From positions 1 to 42,944 of the forward strand of contig CABUOQ010000014.1 of NCBI GenBank assembly GCA_902493275.1: DNA of 42,944 bases, read 5' to 3'. The stretch comes from an uncultured Bacillota bacterium (GTDB lineage Bacteria; Bacillota_I; Bacilli_A; RFN20; CAG-449). The notes under the pieces are model-generated. The model ran no database searches. It had not been told where the DNA came from and saw nothing but the letters and a program-made list of their open reading frames with translations. The position numbers and the translations under genes were made by a program. Positions 1-8,262 of the stretch are shown one piece after another (within the stretch, counting starts at the first letter, position 1; each line of letters opens with the position of its first letter).

Positions 1-60
1 AGAAAGGAAAAGTTATAAGGTTATTCATATCTTTGAGTAATTTTATAATACAAGGAATTT

Positions 61-900
61 ATGGATAAAAAAATACTAACAATCCAAGACATTTCAGGCG
101 TAGGACAATGTTCATTAGCAGTGGCTCTTCCGATTATTTCTTGTTTTGGATTAGAGACATGCGTTATTCCCACGGCCGTTTTATCAACTCACACTGCTTT
201 TAAAGATTTTACATTTAGAGATTTAAGTGATGATATCAGTTCTATTTCTGATCACTATCAAAAAGAAAAAATATATTTTGATACGATATATACTGGATAT
301 TTAGGCAATAAAAAACAAATTAGCTTAATAGAAAGTATCTTTCATAAAAATATTGCTAAAAAAGGTAAGATAATTGTTGACCCCGTAATGGCGGATAATG
401 GTAAATTATACACTGGTTTTAGCGATGATTTTCCAAAAGAAATCAAAAAATTATGTCTATGTGCAGATGTGATTATCCCAAATATCACCGAAGCTTGTCT
501 TTTAACAAATGAAAAATATAAAGATAAATACGATCAAGAATATATCGAAAATATTCTTTATAAATTAAAAGATGCTGGCATGAAAAACATTGTTTTAACT
601 GGTGTATCCTTCTCCAAAAATAAGTTAGGAGTTGCTACTTATAATCATATAACTAAGAAAATATCTTATTATTTCACCAAAAAGCATCCATTAATATCTC
701 ACGGAACTGGCGATATATTCGCTTCTTGTTTCTGTGGAGCATACTCCATAAACAAATCGCTTGAAGAAAGTGCTGCATTAGCCGCTGATTTTACTTCTAA
801 TTGTGTAAAAAACACTTTATCTGACAAAAAGCATTGGTATGGTGTCCATTTTGAAGAAAAATTGCCTTATCTAATAAATAAAATTAAAAAACTTAAGTAA
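61..900 (+). CDS. pdxY: Pyridoxal/pyridoxamine kinase (PdxY/PdxK type)
   Basis: A ribokinase-fold kinase expected to phosphorylate B6 vitamers at the 5' position with ATP as part of cytoplasmic pyridoxal phosphate salvage. At 279 residues it has the usual family length. The N-terminal strand with the ISGVGQCSLA stretch, the STHTAF segment that lines the vitamer pocket, the DPVMADNG segment, the PNITEACLL segment and the C-terminal anion-hole/catalytic motif GTGD (in HGTGDIFAS) occur in the order expected for PdxY/PdxK rather than ThiD. The ATG at 61 follows a weak AAGGA. A TATAAT at 44-49 would put the transcript start only a few bases before the ATG, so the leader may be very short. No terminator separates it from the ferredoxin gene, which has its own promoter. 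Pyridoxine, pyridoxal or pyridoxamine preference cannot be told from sequence. Confidence 0.85.
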   Translation: MDKKILTIQDISGVGQCSLAVALPIISCFGLETCVIPTAVLSTHTAFKDFTFRDLSDDISSISDHYQKEKIYFDTIYTGYLGNKKQISLIESIFHKNIAKKGKIIVDPVMADNGKLYTGFSDDFPKEIKKLCLCADVIIPNITEACLLTNEKYKDKYDQEYIENILYKLKDAGMKNIVLTGVSFSKNKLGVATYNHITKKISYYFTKKHPLISHGTGDIFASCFCGAYSINKSLEESAALAADFTSNCVKNTLSDKKHWYGVHFEEKLPYLINKIKKLK

Positions 901-940
901 CCACTCTTCAAATTAAAAATACTTATCAATAAAATAATAC

Positions 941-987
941 TTTCAATCATAAAGCAAATGATTTATAATAGTTTTACCACAAGGAGG
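941..987 (+). promoter_or_regulatory. Ferredoxin promoter and ribosome site
   Basis: A TATAAT -10 box lies at 964-969, and a TTTCAA -35-like box lies at 941-946 with a 17-bp spacer. A perfect AAGGAGG ribosome site follows at 981-987, eight bases before the ATG at 996. This is one of the best promoter and ribosome-site combinations in the window and fits a strongly expressed gene. Confidence 0.65.
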
Positions 988-995
988 TTTTACTA

Positions 996-1190
996 ATGGC
1001 AAAATCTTGCAAAGTAAATCAAGATGCTTGCATCGGATGCGGTATGTGTCTTTCTTTCGCTGAAGCTGTTTTCGCTTTCAACGGAGACGGAAAAGCAGAG
1101 AATGTTTTAGGAGAAATCCCTGCAGATTTAGAAGCTGCAGTCGAAGAAGCTGCTGCTAACTGCCCAGCCCAAGCTATTGAAGTTGAATAA
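996..1190 (+). CDS. Ferredoxin, single [4Fe-4S] cluster
   Basis: A 64-residue acidic electron carrier. The cluster ligands are visible as C12-x2-C15-x2-C18 and a distant C56 followed by proline, the pattern of monocluster [4Fe-4S] ferredoxins of Bacilli and Thermotoga type. Residues 19-21 (LSF) replace the extra Cys-Pro of dicluster ferredoxins, so a second cluster is not expected. C5 is an additional cysteine of unknown role. Codon choice is noticeably less AT-biased than in the neighbours (GCT, GGA, GAA, AAC rich), as expected for a very abundant protein. It has its own promoter and is followed by a strong terminator at 1210-1245, so it is probably monocistronic. Redox partners are not encoded nearby. 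Confidence 0.93.
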   Translation: MAKSCKVNQDACIGCGMCLSFAEAVFAFNGDGKAENVLGEIPADLEAAVEEAAANCPAQAIEVE

Positions 1191-1209
1191 ACTTTGTCTT
1201 TTTAAATCT

Positions 1210-1245
1210 AAAAACTATCTTCTTTTAATAGGGGATAGTTTTTTT
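1210..1245 (+). terminator. Rho-independent terminator after ferredoxin
   Basis: The left arm 1211-1222 pairs with 1231-1242 (12 bp including two G-U pairs) around an 8-base loop. A run of T follows to 1245. Confidence 0.85.
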
Positions 1246-1296
1246 GTTAGCAATTTTACATCTTTATATTTATAAATATTTAGTATAGAATATAAC

Positions 1297-1318
1297 TATA
1301 ATATTCTATATAAGGAGG
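1297..1318 (+). promoter_or_regulatory. -10 box and ribosome site of the zinc-ribbon membrane protein
   Basis: TATAAT lies at 1297-1302 and AAGGAGG shortly before the ATG at 1327. No convincing -35 box is seen 16-18 bases upstream of the -10 box. Confidence 0.45.
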
Positions 1319-1326
1319 AATAAAAA

Positions 1327-2544
1327 ATGAAAATCTGCTCTAATTGTCAATCAGAAAATAAAGATGACAGCATTTATTGTGAGCATTGTGGCCATAAGCT
1401 TGATGATATTACCACAAAAGAAGAGACTACTGACGAAGGAGACTATGTAACTTGCCCAAAATGTAATATGAAATCACCAAAAGGGTCAACTTATTGTCAA
1501 TTTTGTGGAACTAATATTACCACTGCTACGAAAAAAATCAGTAAGTCAAAAGACAATAAAAAAAGAATTAATCTTGTTAATAATATCTTTATCTTAATCG
1601 TCTCTTGTTTTTTATTAATCGGTGTATTTTCACCATTAATTGATTGTTATAGTAATCATTATGATAGAATATATATTTTTAGCTTCTTTGAATCACAATA
1701 TTTTGAAGGTTTCATAACAATCAATAATACTTATTATACTCAATATGCATTTATGCGTGAAGTTCTACATGCTTTGCCATTAATATTAGGTATTGGTGGA
1801 TTAGTATTTACTTTATTGTTTAGTATCAAGTCAATCATCACTTGTTGCAAAAATCTCATTAATAATAATGAAGAATCATCATCAAAAAATGTTGGAATTG
1901 CTTGCGTTGGATATATTGGTATGATTTATTCTTTACTAATTTGTATACCTAATGCTGTTGAGATTAGCAGTTTGCCTTCATTTATTCTTTTCTTAATTGT
2001 TTCATTCTCTATTGCTTCTGCGATTGTCCGTCTTATTCTAGATAAAGATAATCATAAAGGAACCATCATTGCATCTACTATTCTAAGACTTATCTCATCA
2101 TTTTTCTTATTATCATCAATAAGTGATTTAAACGGAGCTTTCTTCACACATTATGACAACTATTCATTTAATTATTCGACATTGCCTGAGTATTTAATTT
2201 CTTCAAACAATAATGGTTTGACATACGCCTTTTCAATTATTTTGATTATTTTAGCAATTGCTACATGTATATTAGTATGTTTAAATATATTCTTTACTTT
2301 ACATAATATTGACAAGAGTGCAAAGAAAAACAACATTAAAATGTCAGTAATTACCATTTCTGCGAGTATCTTGTTATTTATTATCACAGCAATATTCATC
2401 AGCCCATTAAGTGCTAACAACGGATCAATAATTGGTTCAAATTTATTTAGTTTCTTCACTGAAAGCGTGTTTGCTTTTGGATTTGGCCTTGCTGGTTATC
2501 TATTAACTTTAAAAAAAGAAAAAGCATTAGATAAAAGTGAATAA
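1327..2544 (+). CDS. Membrane protein with two N-terminal zinc ribbons
   Basis: Function not recognised. The first 70 residues hold two short zinc-ribbon units, each CxxC-(about 12-15 residues)-CxxC: C4/C7 with C18/C21, and C43/C46 with C57/C60. They resemble the DUF7577/zinc-ribbon_2 tails common on Bacillota membrane proteins. A lysine-rich linker follows, then about eight hydrophobic segments spread over residues 85-400, so the ribbons should be cytoplasmic and the rest embedded in the membrane. It ends with a charged tail. The gene starts at an ATG behind an AAGGAGG site and is bounded by terminators at 1210-1245 and 2575-2604, so it is a single-gene unit. Nothing nearby suggests a substrate. 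It could be a sensor or a small transporter-like protein. Confidence 0.8.
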   Translation: MKICSNCQSENKDDSIYCEHCGHKLDDITTKEETTDEGDYVTCPKCNMKSPKGSTYCQFCGTNITTATKKISKSKDNKKRINLVNNIFILIVSCFLLIGVFSPLIDCYSNHYDRIYIFSFFESQYFEGFITINNTYYTQYAFMREVLHALPLILGIGGLVFTLLFSIKSIITCCKNLINNNEESSSKNVGIACVGYIGMIYSLLICIPNAVEISSLPSFILFLIVSFSIASAIVRLILDKDNHKGTIIASTILRLISSFFLLSSISDLNGAFFTHYDNYSFNYSTLPEYLISSNNNGLTYAFSIILIILAIATCILVCLNIFFTLHNIDKSAKKNNIKMSVITISASILLFIITAIFISPLSANNGSIIGSNLFSFFTESVFAFGFGLAGYLLTLKKEKALDKSE

Positions 2545-2574
2545 TTAATATCTTTTCTTATCTATTAAAATATG

Positions 2575-2604
2575 GAGATAGGCAATTTATGCCTATCTCT
2601 TTTT
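2575..2604 (+). terminator. Rho-independent terminator after zinc-ribbon membrane protein
   Basis: A perfect 10-bp stem (2575-2584 with 2590-2599) with a 5-base loop is followed by five T. Confidence 0.9.
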
Positions 2605-2850
2605 ATAGTGAAAGTAAAACAATATCTCTCTAACATTTTTTATGATCGCCCATACAATTAAAAATTTATTATAATTAAGTACTAAATTTAATTTCGGATG
2701 CTTTTTGCATTAATTATTATAGAATACTAGATGACATTAGTTATACATTATAAAAAGTATATATCTAAATAAAATAGGAATTTATAATCATGCTATCTTT
2801 ATTTGCAATAACACTTTTATATTTCTTTTCATATCTTTAAAAATTCTTAA
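2605..2850. other. AT-rich intergenic region, no gene seen
   Basis: This is the space between two convergent transcription units, each with its own terminator. It contains stop codons in all frames at short spacing, no ribosome-site-preceded start and no strong hairpin. Confidence 0.7.
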
Positions 2851-2882
2851 AGAAAAAAGGTAGTCAATTACTTGACCACCTT
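2851..2882 (-). terminator. Rho-independent terminator of the tandem lipoprotein unit
   Basis: Arms 2857-2867 and 2872-2882 pair over 11 bp (one G-U on the minus strand) around a 4-base loop. On the minus strand the stem runs into a T-rich tract (2858 to 2851). Confidence 0.85.
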
Positions 2883-2908
2883 ATTTGTACATGAACTTTA
2901 ATTATATT

Positions 2909-5224
2909 CTATAAATGTGAAGTAACAGTATTTTCAGATACATCAAATAATGTCACTCCATCTTTAGTTACATGATAACTAGAAGTACTATTGATTCTTG
3001 TTGAACCTTCATCAAAAGTAAATGTTACTCCCATATACATAGTGCCGTTATAGCAGAAGAATGAACCAAACACTTCGTCATTTACAAAATATGTAACAGC
3101 ATATGTAGTATTATTACCACCGATGTTGAAATGAACATTGTTATAAACATTGTCTTTTGTAACACCTTCTGGATAACGAATTCCAATATAGACATCACTC
3201 ATTTTATTAGCAGAAGCTGAATATGGTGTAACCATCAATCCATTTGAATAATATATATTTGCTTGATTACCATTATCAGTGTATTGAATTACACCCTCAG
3301 CAGTATTTTCAAACGAATCTATTGTATATGTAGATGAACCCTTTTTAATAGATCCATCACATAATACTGACCATGTAGTAAATGATGAGGTTGAACCATA
3401 GTTTTTATCTTGAGAAGAACCTTGATAAAGGTTATAGCAAACATAATCTCCAAGTCCTTGATAACCTAAATATCTATTCATATCTTTAGTGGTTAATTTT
3501 ACTGTTGCAGCAGATGTAGGCATAGTAAATGAATAAACATTTTCTTGACCAGCGACTGCTCTAACAGAAACTGTTGAATTATTTCCATAAGTAACAACAG
3601 GATCATTTAATACTATACCTTCTTCGACTCCTTCTACTAATGAACAATAAATATAAACTGTCGCACCACTTTGAGAAGATGTAATCACTTCACCAGCTTC
3701 ATTTTTTAATACTATTGTTGAGAATTCATCAGAAACTGCAATTAATTCTGGATAAGTTACAACTGAACCACTATTAAATGTAGCCAAAGTTTTGTTTCCT
3801 TCTTTAATATCAAAAGCTGCATCTAAAGCAATATCGCTTCCTTTAGCATCAACGTTTTCGCTAGTTACTAATGTAACATTAGTATAGACGCTTTCTCCTG
3901 CCACGAAGATATTTTCTAAGATAGTACCCTCAGCATCTTCAATCCATATTAATCTATAATTTGAAGAAACAACCAAGAAATTAACATCATATTCAGATGA
4001 ATATGTTCCAGCAAAAGCATCGTTCCAGCTTGATGATCCATAATCATTGTATTTAGATATTAATAAATGATTAGTGAAGTATACATCTTTTGTATATGAA
4101 GAGAATGAATATTCAACATGATTATCACTTATTGTAGTCCATGTTCCAGTGCTTGTGGCATAAGTCATATCACCAGATTCTTCAAACTTGAATGCCTTAC
4201 CATTCATACTTTCGTAGGTTTGAACACCTTTTTTAGAAGAAGAACCATACAAATTCCAAGTCTTCCATTCTTTGTTTGCTAATGGATGGTTATAGAATGC
4301 TGAGCAATCTTTTTCTTCAATGGTAATTCTTAAGTTAGCTGATATCATATCGAAATAGAAAGTATCTTCTTCTTCGGATTCGAAAACTTCAACATTAACT
4401 GGAGTTTCTCCTTCATCTACAATCGATTTTACCTCAATATTATATCTAACTTTAATCACTTCATAATCAAAGTGTAAGTAAACACGTTCTCCTTTAATTG
4501 CCGAAGTAATCGCTTCTTTAGTATCAGCGTCCTTATACATTTGAGCAGTTGAAAAGGTTAATGTATTTTCTAAGTTAATATTATATACTCTTGCAATTTT
4601 ATCGGAAGAAATAACAACTGGCTTATAAGGCATTGTGAAGTGATAATATCCATCATCTCCCTCTTCAATGACTTCATTGTTTAATGATATTTCTGTAAAA
4701 TAGAAATCTTCATTAGACAAAGCCTCAAATTTTAAATGTGTTCCTGGAACTGCGGAGCGAACATTAACTTCTTCTTCATCTTCATTGTCTAATAAAACTT
4801 TATCAATGAACATTGATTTGTTAGTAATTGTATAATCTGTTTCACCAACATCTAAAGTAATAGTAATATCACTGCTTGGCATAACAAATGTATAATATAC
4901 CCCATTTGTTTCATAATTAACTTCAGCAGTTGAAGTTGTGATTGATAATTTATCATTAAAATGATATCCAGGTTTTAAAGAAACTCTAAATGAATATGTT
5001 GTTTCTGGAACTCCTTTGTCACCTATGCCATCAAGATAAGCAAATTCACTTGAAGCATTAATAATACTATAAGAAGTTACAGTTTCCATGGTAGATTCTT
5101 GTTCAGCAAGATTACCTGTTTGATCTAAATTAGGAAGAACCTCAGAAGTTTTTTGAGTGTTACAAGCAAATAATGTGGTTCCAACTAAGCTTAATGCTAA
5201 TAATAATTTTGTATTCTTTTTCAT
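2909..5224 (-). CDS. Surface lipoprotein with divergent InlB-type repeats (downstream paralog)
   Basis: A secreted lipoprotein of 771 residues. The signal peptide ends in the lipobox LFA-C with the acylated cysteine at residue 21. The mature part contains several beta-rich repeats of about 70-80 residues. Each ends in a signature like FVMPSSDITI or FTMPTSAATV, typical of divergent InlB B-repeat (Flg_new_2-like) modules. Two copies of another domain are interspersed, recognisable by TWNLYGSSS and CYNLYQGSS. The start was moved to the ATG at 5222-5224 because a GGAGG lies eight bases upstream; in-frame TTG and ATG codons further upstream would put that ribosome site inside the gene. It lies 18 bases after the stop of its longer paralog and is surely cotranscribed with it. 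No catalytic motif is visible. An adhesin or carbohydrate-binding surface role is only a guess. Confidence 0.85.
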   Translation of the reverse strand: MKKNTKLLLALSLVGTTLFACNTQKTSEVLPNLDQTGNLAEQESTMETVTSYSIINASSEFAYLDGIGDKGVPETTYSFRVSLKPGYHFNDKLSITTSTAEVNYETNGVYYTFVMPSSDITITLDVGETDYTITNKSMFIDKVLLDNEDEEEVNVRSAVPGTHLKFEALSNEDFYFTEISLNNEVIEEGDDGYYHFTMPYKPVVISSDKIARVYNINLENTLTFSTAQMYKDADTKEAITSAIKGERVYLHFDYEVIKVRYNIEVKSIVDEGETPVNVEVFESEEEDTFYFDMISANLRITIEEKDCSAFYNHPLANKEWKTWNLYGSSSKKGVQTYESMNGKAFKFEESGDMTYATSTGTWTTISDNHVEYSFSSYTKDVYFTNHLLISKYNDYGSSSWNDAFAGTYSSEYDVNFLVVSSNYRLIWIEDAEGTILENIFVAGESVYTNVTLVTSENVDAKGSDIALDAAFDIKEGNKTLATFNSGSVVTYPELIAVSDEFSTIVLKNEAGEVITSSQSGATVYIYCSLVEGVEEGIVLNDPVVTYGNNSTVSVRAVAGQENVYSFTMPTSAATVKLTTKDMNRYLGYQGLGDYVCYNLYQGSSQDKNYGSTSSFTTWSVLCDGSIKKGSSTYTIDSFENTAEGVIQYTDNGNQANIYYSNGLMVTPYSASANKMSDVYIGIRYPEGVTKDNVYNNVHFNIGGNNTTYAVTYFVNDEVFGSFFCYNGTMYMGVTFTFDEGSTRINSTSSYHVTKDGVTLFDVSENTVTSHL

Positions 5225-5242
5225 CTTTTTAGCCTCCATCAA

Positions 5243-7918
5243 TTATGCATGCACACTAGCAACTCCATTAGTAACATCATAGATAATCGTATCATCGAGA
5301 TGTACATGGAATGTTCCCTCTGAGCCTACACGGTCCATATCACCATCATAAGAGAATGTTACACCGCAATAGTAAGTGTCATCAGCAACGAATAATCCAG
5401 TTGAGAATTGACCACCAAAATGGAATTCAACTGCATATACTAATGGTGAACTTAAATACAAGACCTTAACAAATAAATCATCCATTGTATAACCATCTGG
5501 AATTCTTACAGCAATATATGAATCACCTTTAGAATCTGAATATGGTGCAGCAATAACGCCTCCTCCATATGACCAAGTACGGCTACCGACTGTCAAAATT
5601 CCTCTTTCAGTACTATCGATATAAGAAACATCAGTGGAAGTACTTTCGTTTTGTATGAATTTTCCTGCCGAAGTAATCTCATATCTTAATTTATTAACGG
5701 TAGATGTTGAGAAATCAATGTCAGAACTATTTCTACTATAAATGTTGTAACCAACATATTTTCCTAACGCTGGATGTCCAACATATTTATTTGGATCATT
5801 TAAATCAATATTAATAGTTACTGCAGACATTGGCATAGTAAATGACCACTTATTTGTTTCACCAGCAACAGCTGTAGCACTAACTTGAGATCCTGAAGTT
5901 GTTCTTACAAGAATTCCTTTAATAGTGATACTTTCATCAACTCCTGGAAGCATTTCAACAGAAACTATAACCTTTTGTCCATTTTCAGCAGCGGCTATTT
6001 CAGTACCACTTTCGTTAGTAACTGTCGCGGTTGCCTTATCTACTTGATTTACTAAAATATTATAATTTTGTTTTACCTCACCAGCTGAAACTTTAAAGCT
6101 GATAGTATCAGAATCAATATAATATGTAGATTCAGTAGTTATATCTTCACCTTTAGCAAGAGTTTCTTTCGCTTCATCTTTATAGACAGAGAAATCAGTA
6201 TAAACTTTGTCATCTCTAACTAATAATTTTTCCGCCAATGAACCATCTTCACCTTCAACCCAAATCAAACGATCATCTTCGTTGAATGCAATCGCTTTGA
6301 TTATCGTATTTTCATCCCATGTTCCGACAAATGCATCTTTCCATGTTGCTGATGGTGTATCATCAAACTTTGTTAGAATTAAATGTGGAGTATAGTAGAA
6401 TTCTCTTACAGTTGAAACGGATGTATTATCAACGTGAGCTGTTATATATCCACTTGTGCCATCACTTGCAATTGACCAATCAAATCCAGCAGCACCCTTT
6501 AATCCACGTCCATTAGACTCAAATACAAATCCAGTGCTATTTAAATCTGCATAAGTCTTACTATAGAAATTATTAGATGATTGATATAAGTTCCATGTCT
6601 TATATTGTTTATTAGTTACATAATATCCATAATATAATGAATAGTTATCTTCTGTTATTTGAACAGTTATATTTGATGAAATCATATCAAAATAGAAAGT
6701 ATCTTCACCATCTACTTGAGTAACTTCAAGAGAATTACCTTCTGCATCAGTTACAACAATATCATATTTAACTAATTGGACATCATAAGCAAAACTTAAG
6801 TAAACTCTTTCACCCTTAATTGCGCTAGTAATTGGAGCTTTTGTCATTTCATCTTTATACATAACACATGTTGATAAAGCTAACTCATCTGCATTTGTAG
6901 TAATTGAATATACTCGGCTTGCTTTATCAGTAGTTATATGGACTGGGTGATGTGGCATTACAAAGTGATAGTACTCATCTGCAGCTTTAACCACTTCAAC
7001 TCCATCAATAAATACTTTTGTAAATGAATAATCGACTGATTCATGAGTTTGGAATTTTAATTTTGTTCCTGGAGTTGCTGAGAAGACATCTTCATCTGTT
7101 GCCTCTTCTTCATCTAAAACCACTTTATCGATAAAATCATCATCTTTAGCAATTGTATAATCATTTACTCCTGTTTCAACAGCTATCACTACATTTGAAG
7201 CTGGCATAGTAAATGTATATACATAATTATCTGCAGTATAATTTACTTTTTGATTTGCACCATCAGTAATAGTTAAAGTACCAACAAAATAATATCCAGG
7301 TAAAAGTGTTAATCCAAATGATACTGTCTCATTTTCAAGAGCTTTGTTTGGAAGACCGGCTAAGACAACATAATCACTTGAAGCGTTGGTTAAAGTATAA
7401 TATGTTTTCGCCGATACAGTAAATGATCCTACAGCTTCTTCATGTTCTTTGCTAGCAATATTAAATGTTACACTACCAGCATCTGCAAAAGTAAAATCAC
7501 CTTCGATTGTTTGATTATTTACTTTAACAACATATTGATTACGTGAAAGTTTTGTCTGTTCAGAAATAACTCCATCTTCAAGTTTAACAAGTGCCACTTC
7601 AATGGTCTCAAACTTGAAAACTTCACCTGTCTCATATTCTGTTTTTGCTGGTCCAGTAACTTTCAATTGATAAGTTACAACCACGACAGGACTAGATGAT
7701 GAACTACTAGTCTCAGAACTAAATTCTGAACTAGACGAGGAACTACTTGACTCTTCGCTTGCCGATGAATTCAAAGAAGTAGAACTCGATGTTTCAGATA
7801 CGCTACTTGATATTGACGTTCCACCAGATGATGAAACAGAGCTATTAATTGTATTATTACAAGATACAACTGTTAAACTCAAAGCAGCTAATACAAATAA
7901 ACCTACTTGTTTTTTCAT
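5243..7918 (-). CDS. Surface lipoprotein with serine-rich linker, Ig-like domain and divergent InlB-type repeats
   Basis: A lipoprotein of 891 residues. The signal peptide has lipobox VVS-C (C20), followed by a Ser-rich spacer to about residue 76 that would lift the protein off the membrane. Residues about 80-170 look like a bacterial Ig-like (Big_3-type) domain, with the GPAKTEYETGEVF opening. Then come beta repeats ending in FTMPASNVVI, FVMPHHPVHI and FTMPMSAVTI, as in Flg_new_2-type modules. A separate domain occurs twice, marked by TWNLYQSSN and GYNIYSRNSS. The protein aligns by eye with the next gene along most of its length, except that the Ser linker and Ig-like domain are extra here. 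The ATG follows GGGGGAG. It is the first gene of a two-gene unit. No enzyme motif is seen; a surface binding role is inferred from architecture only. Confidence 0.85.
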   Translation of the reverse strand: MKKQVGLFVLAALSLTVVSCNNTINSSVSSSGGTSISSSVSETSSSTSLNSSASEESSSSSSSSEFSSETSSSSSSPVVVVTYQLKVTGPAKTEYETGEVFKFETIEVALVKLEDGVISEQTKLSRNQYVVKVNNQTIEGDFTFADAGSVTFNIASKEHEEAVGSFTVSAKTYYTLTNASSDYVVLAGLPNKALENETVSFGLTLLPGYYFVGTLTITDGANQKVNYTADNYVYTFTMPASNVVIAVETGVNDYTIAKDDDFIDKVVLDEEEATDEDVFSATPGTKLKFQTHESVDYSFTKVFIDGVEVVKAADEYYHFVMPHHPVHITTDKASRVYSITTNADELALSTCVMYKDEMTKAPITSAIKGERVYLSFAYDVQLVKYDIVVTDAEGNSLEVTQVDGEDTFYFDMISSNITVQITEDNYSLYYGYYVTNKQYKTWNLYQSSNNFYSKTYADLNSTGFVFESNGRGLKGAAGFDWSIASDGTSGYITAHVDNTSVSTVREFYYTPHLILTKFDDTPSATWKDAFVGTWDENTIIKAIAFNEDDRLIWVEGEDGSLAEKLLVRDDKVYTDFSVYKDEAKETLAKGEDITTESTYYIDSDTISFKVSAGEVKQNYNILVNQVDKATATVTNESGTEIAAAENGQKVIVSVEMLPGVDESITIKGILVRTTSGSQVSATAVAGETNKWSFTMPMSAVTINIDLNDPNKYVGHPALGKYVGYNIYSRNSSDIDFSTSTVNKLRYEITSAGKFIQNESTSTDVSYIDSTERGILTVGSRTWSYGGGVIAAPYSDSKGDSYIAVRIPDGYTMDDLFVKVLYLSSPLVYAVEFHFGGQFSTGLFVADDTYYCGVTFSYDGDMDRVGSEGTFHVHLDDTIIYDVTNGVASVHA

Positions 7919-8240
7919 TTCTCCCCCTTATTAGTTTAGAATAATTTAAAAATATGTTTTATATTTAAATTATTATGATTAAAAATTCTTATGACAAAAA
8001 AGATTGTTTATTTTTTTATTTTTTAATACTTTTTTAATAAGAATAAAAAGTCTTTCTAAACTTTTATTGAAACCATTATAGTTATATTGCATTTTTAAAT
8101 AAAGGATTTTATAAAAAAAATCCAAATTTTTCCTTATAAATCTTATAAGATTATTGCAAATAATTCTCATTATTCGTCTAAAAATATATTCGTGTCTCGC
8201 TCTAAGCAAAAAAATCTTAAATTTAAATATAAAAATTAAT
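7919..8240. other. AT-rich intergenic region between divergent units
   Basis: It should hold the divergent promoters for the lipoprotein pair (-) and the metallopeptidase (+), but no box with good spacing was found for the minus unit. A 76-codon minus-strand reading frame here starts with TTG, has no ribosome site and has a composition typical of AT-rich noncoding DNA. Confidence 0.6.
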
Positions 8241-8246
8241 TATACT
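8241..8246 (+). promoter_or_regulatory. -10 box of the DUF3810-like gene, very short leader
   Basis: TATACT at 8241-8246 lies 16 bases before the ATG at 8263. The predicted transcript start near 8253 leaves about ten leader bases with no Shine-Dalgarno sequence. The -35 region is poor. Confidence 0.4.
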
Positions 8247-8262
8247 ATGATACATTAATATT

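Noticed and set aside
2172..2459. Minus-strand frame opposite the zinc-ribbon membrane protein
   Set aside because: Lies wholly within a well-supported gene, no ribosome site; hydrophobic codons on the plus strand create such antisense frames.
7680..7860. Short repeated sequence at the start of the 891-residue lipoprotein gene
   Set aside because: Considered as a possible repeat array; it is serine codons of the low-complexity linker, without regular spacers.
7979..8209. 76-codon reading frame on the minus strand in the intergenic gap
   Set aside because: TTG start without ribosome site, composition of random AT-rich DNA (Ile/Asn/Lys/Phe), no motif.
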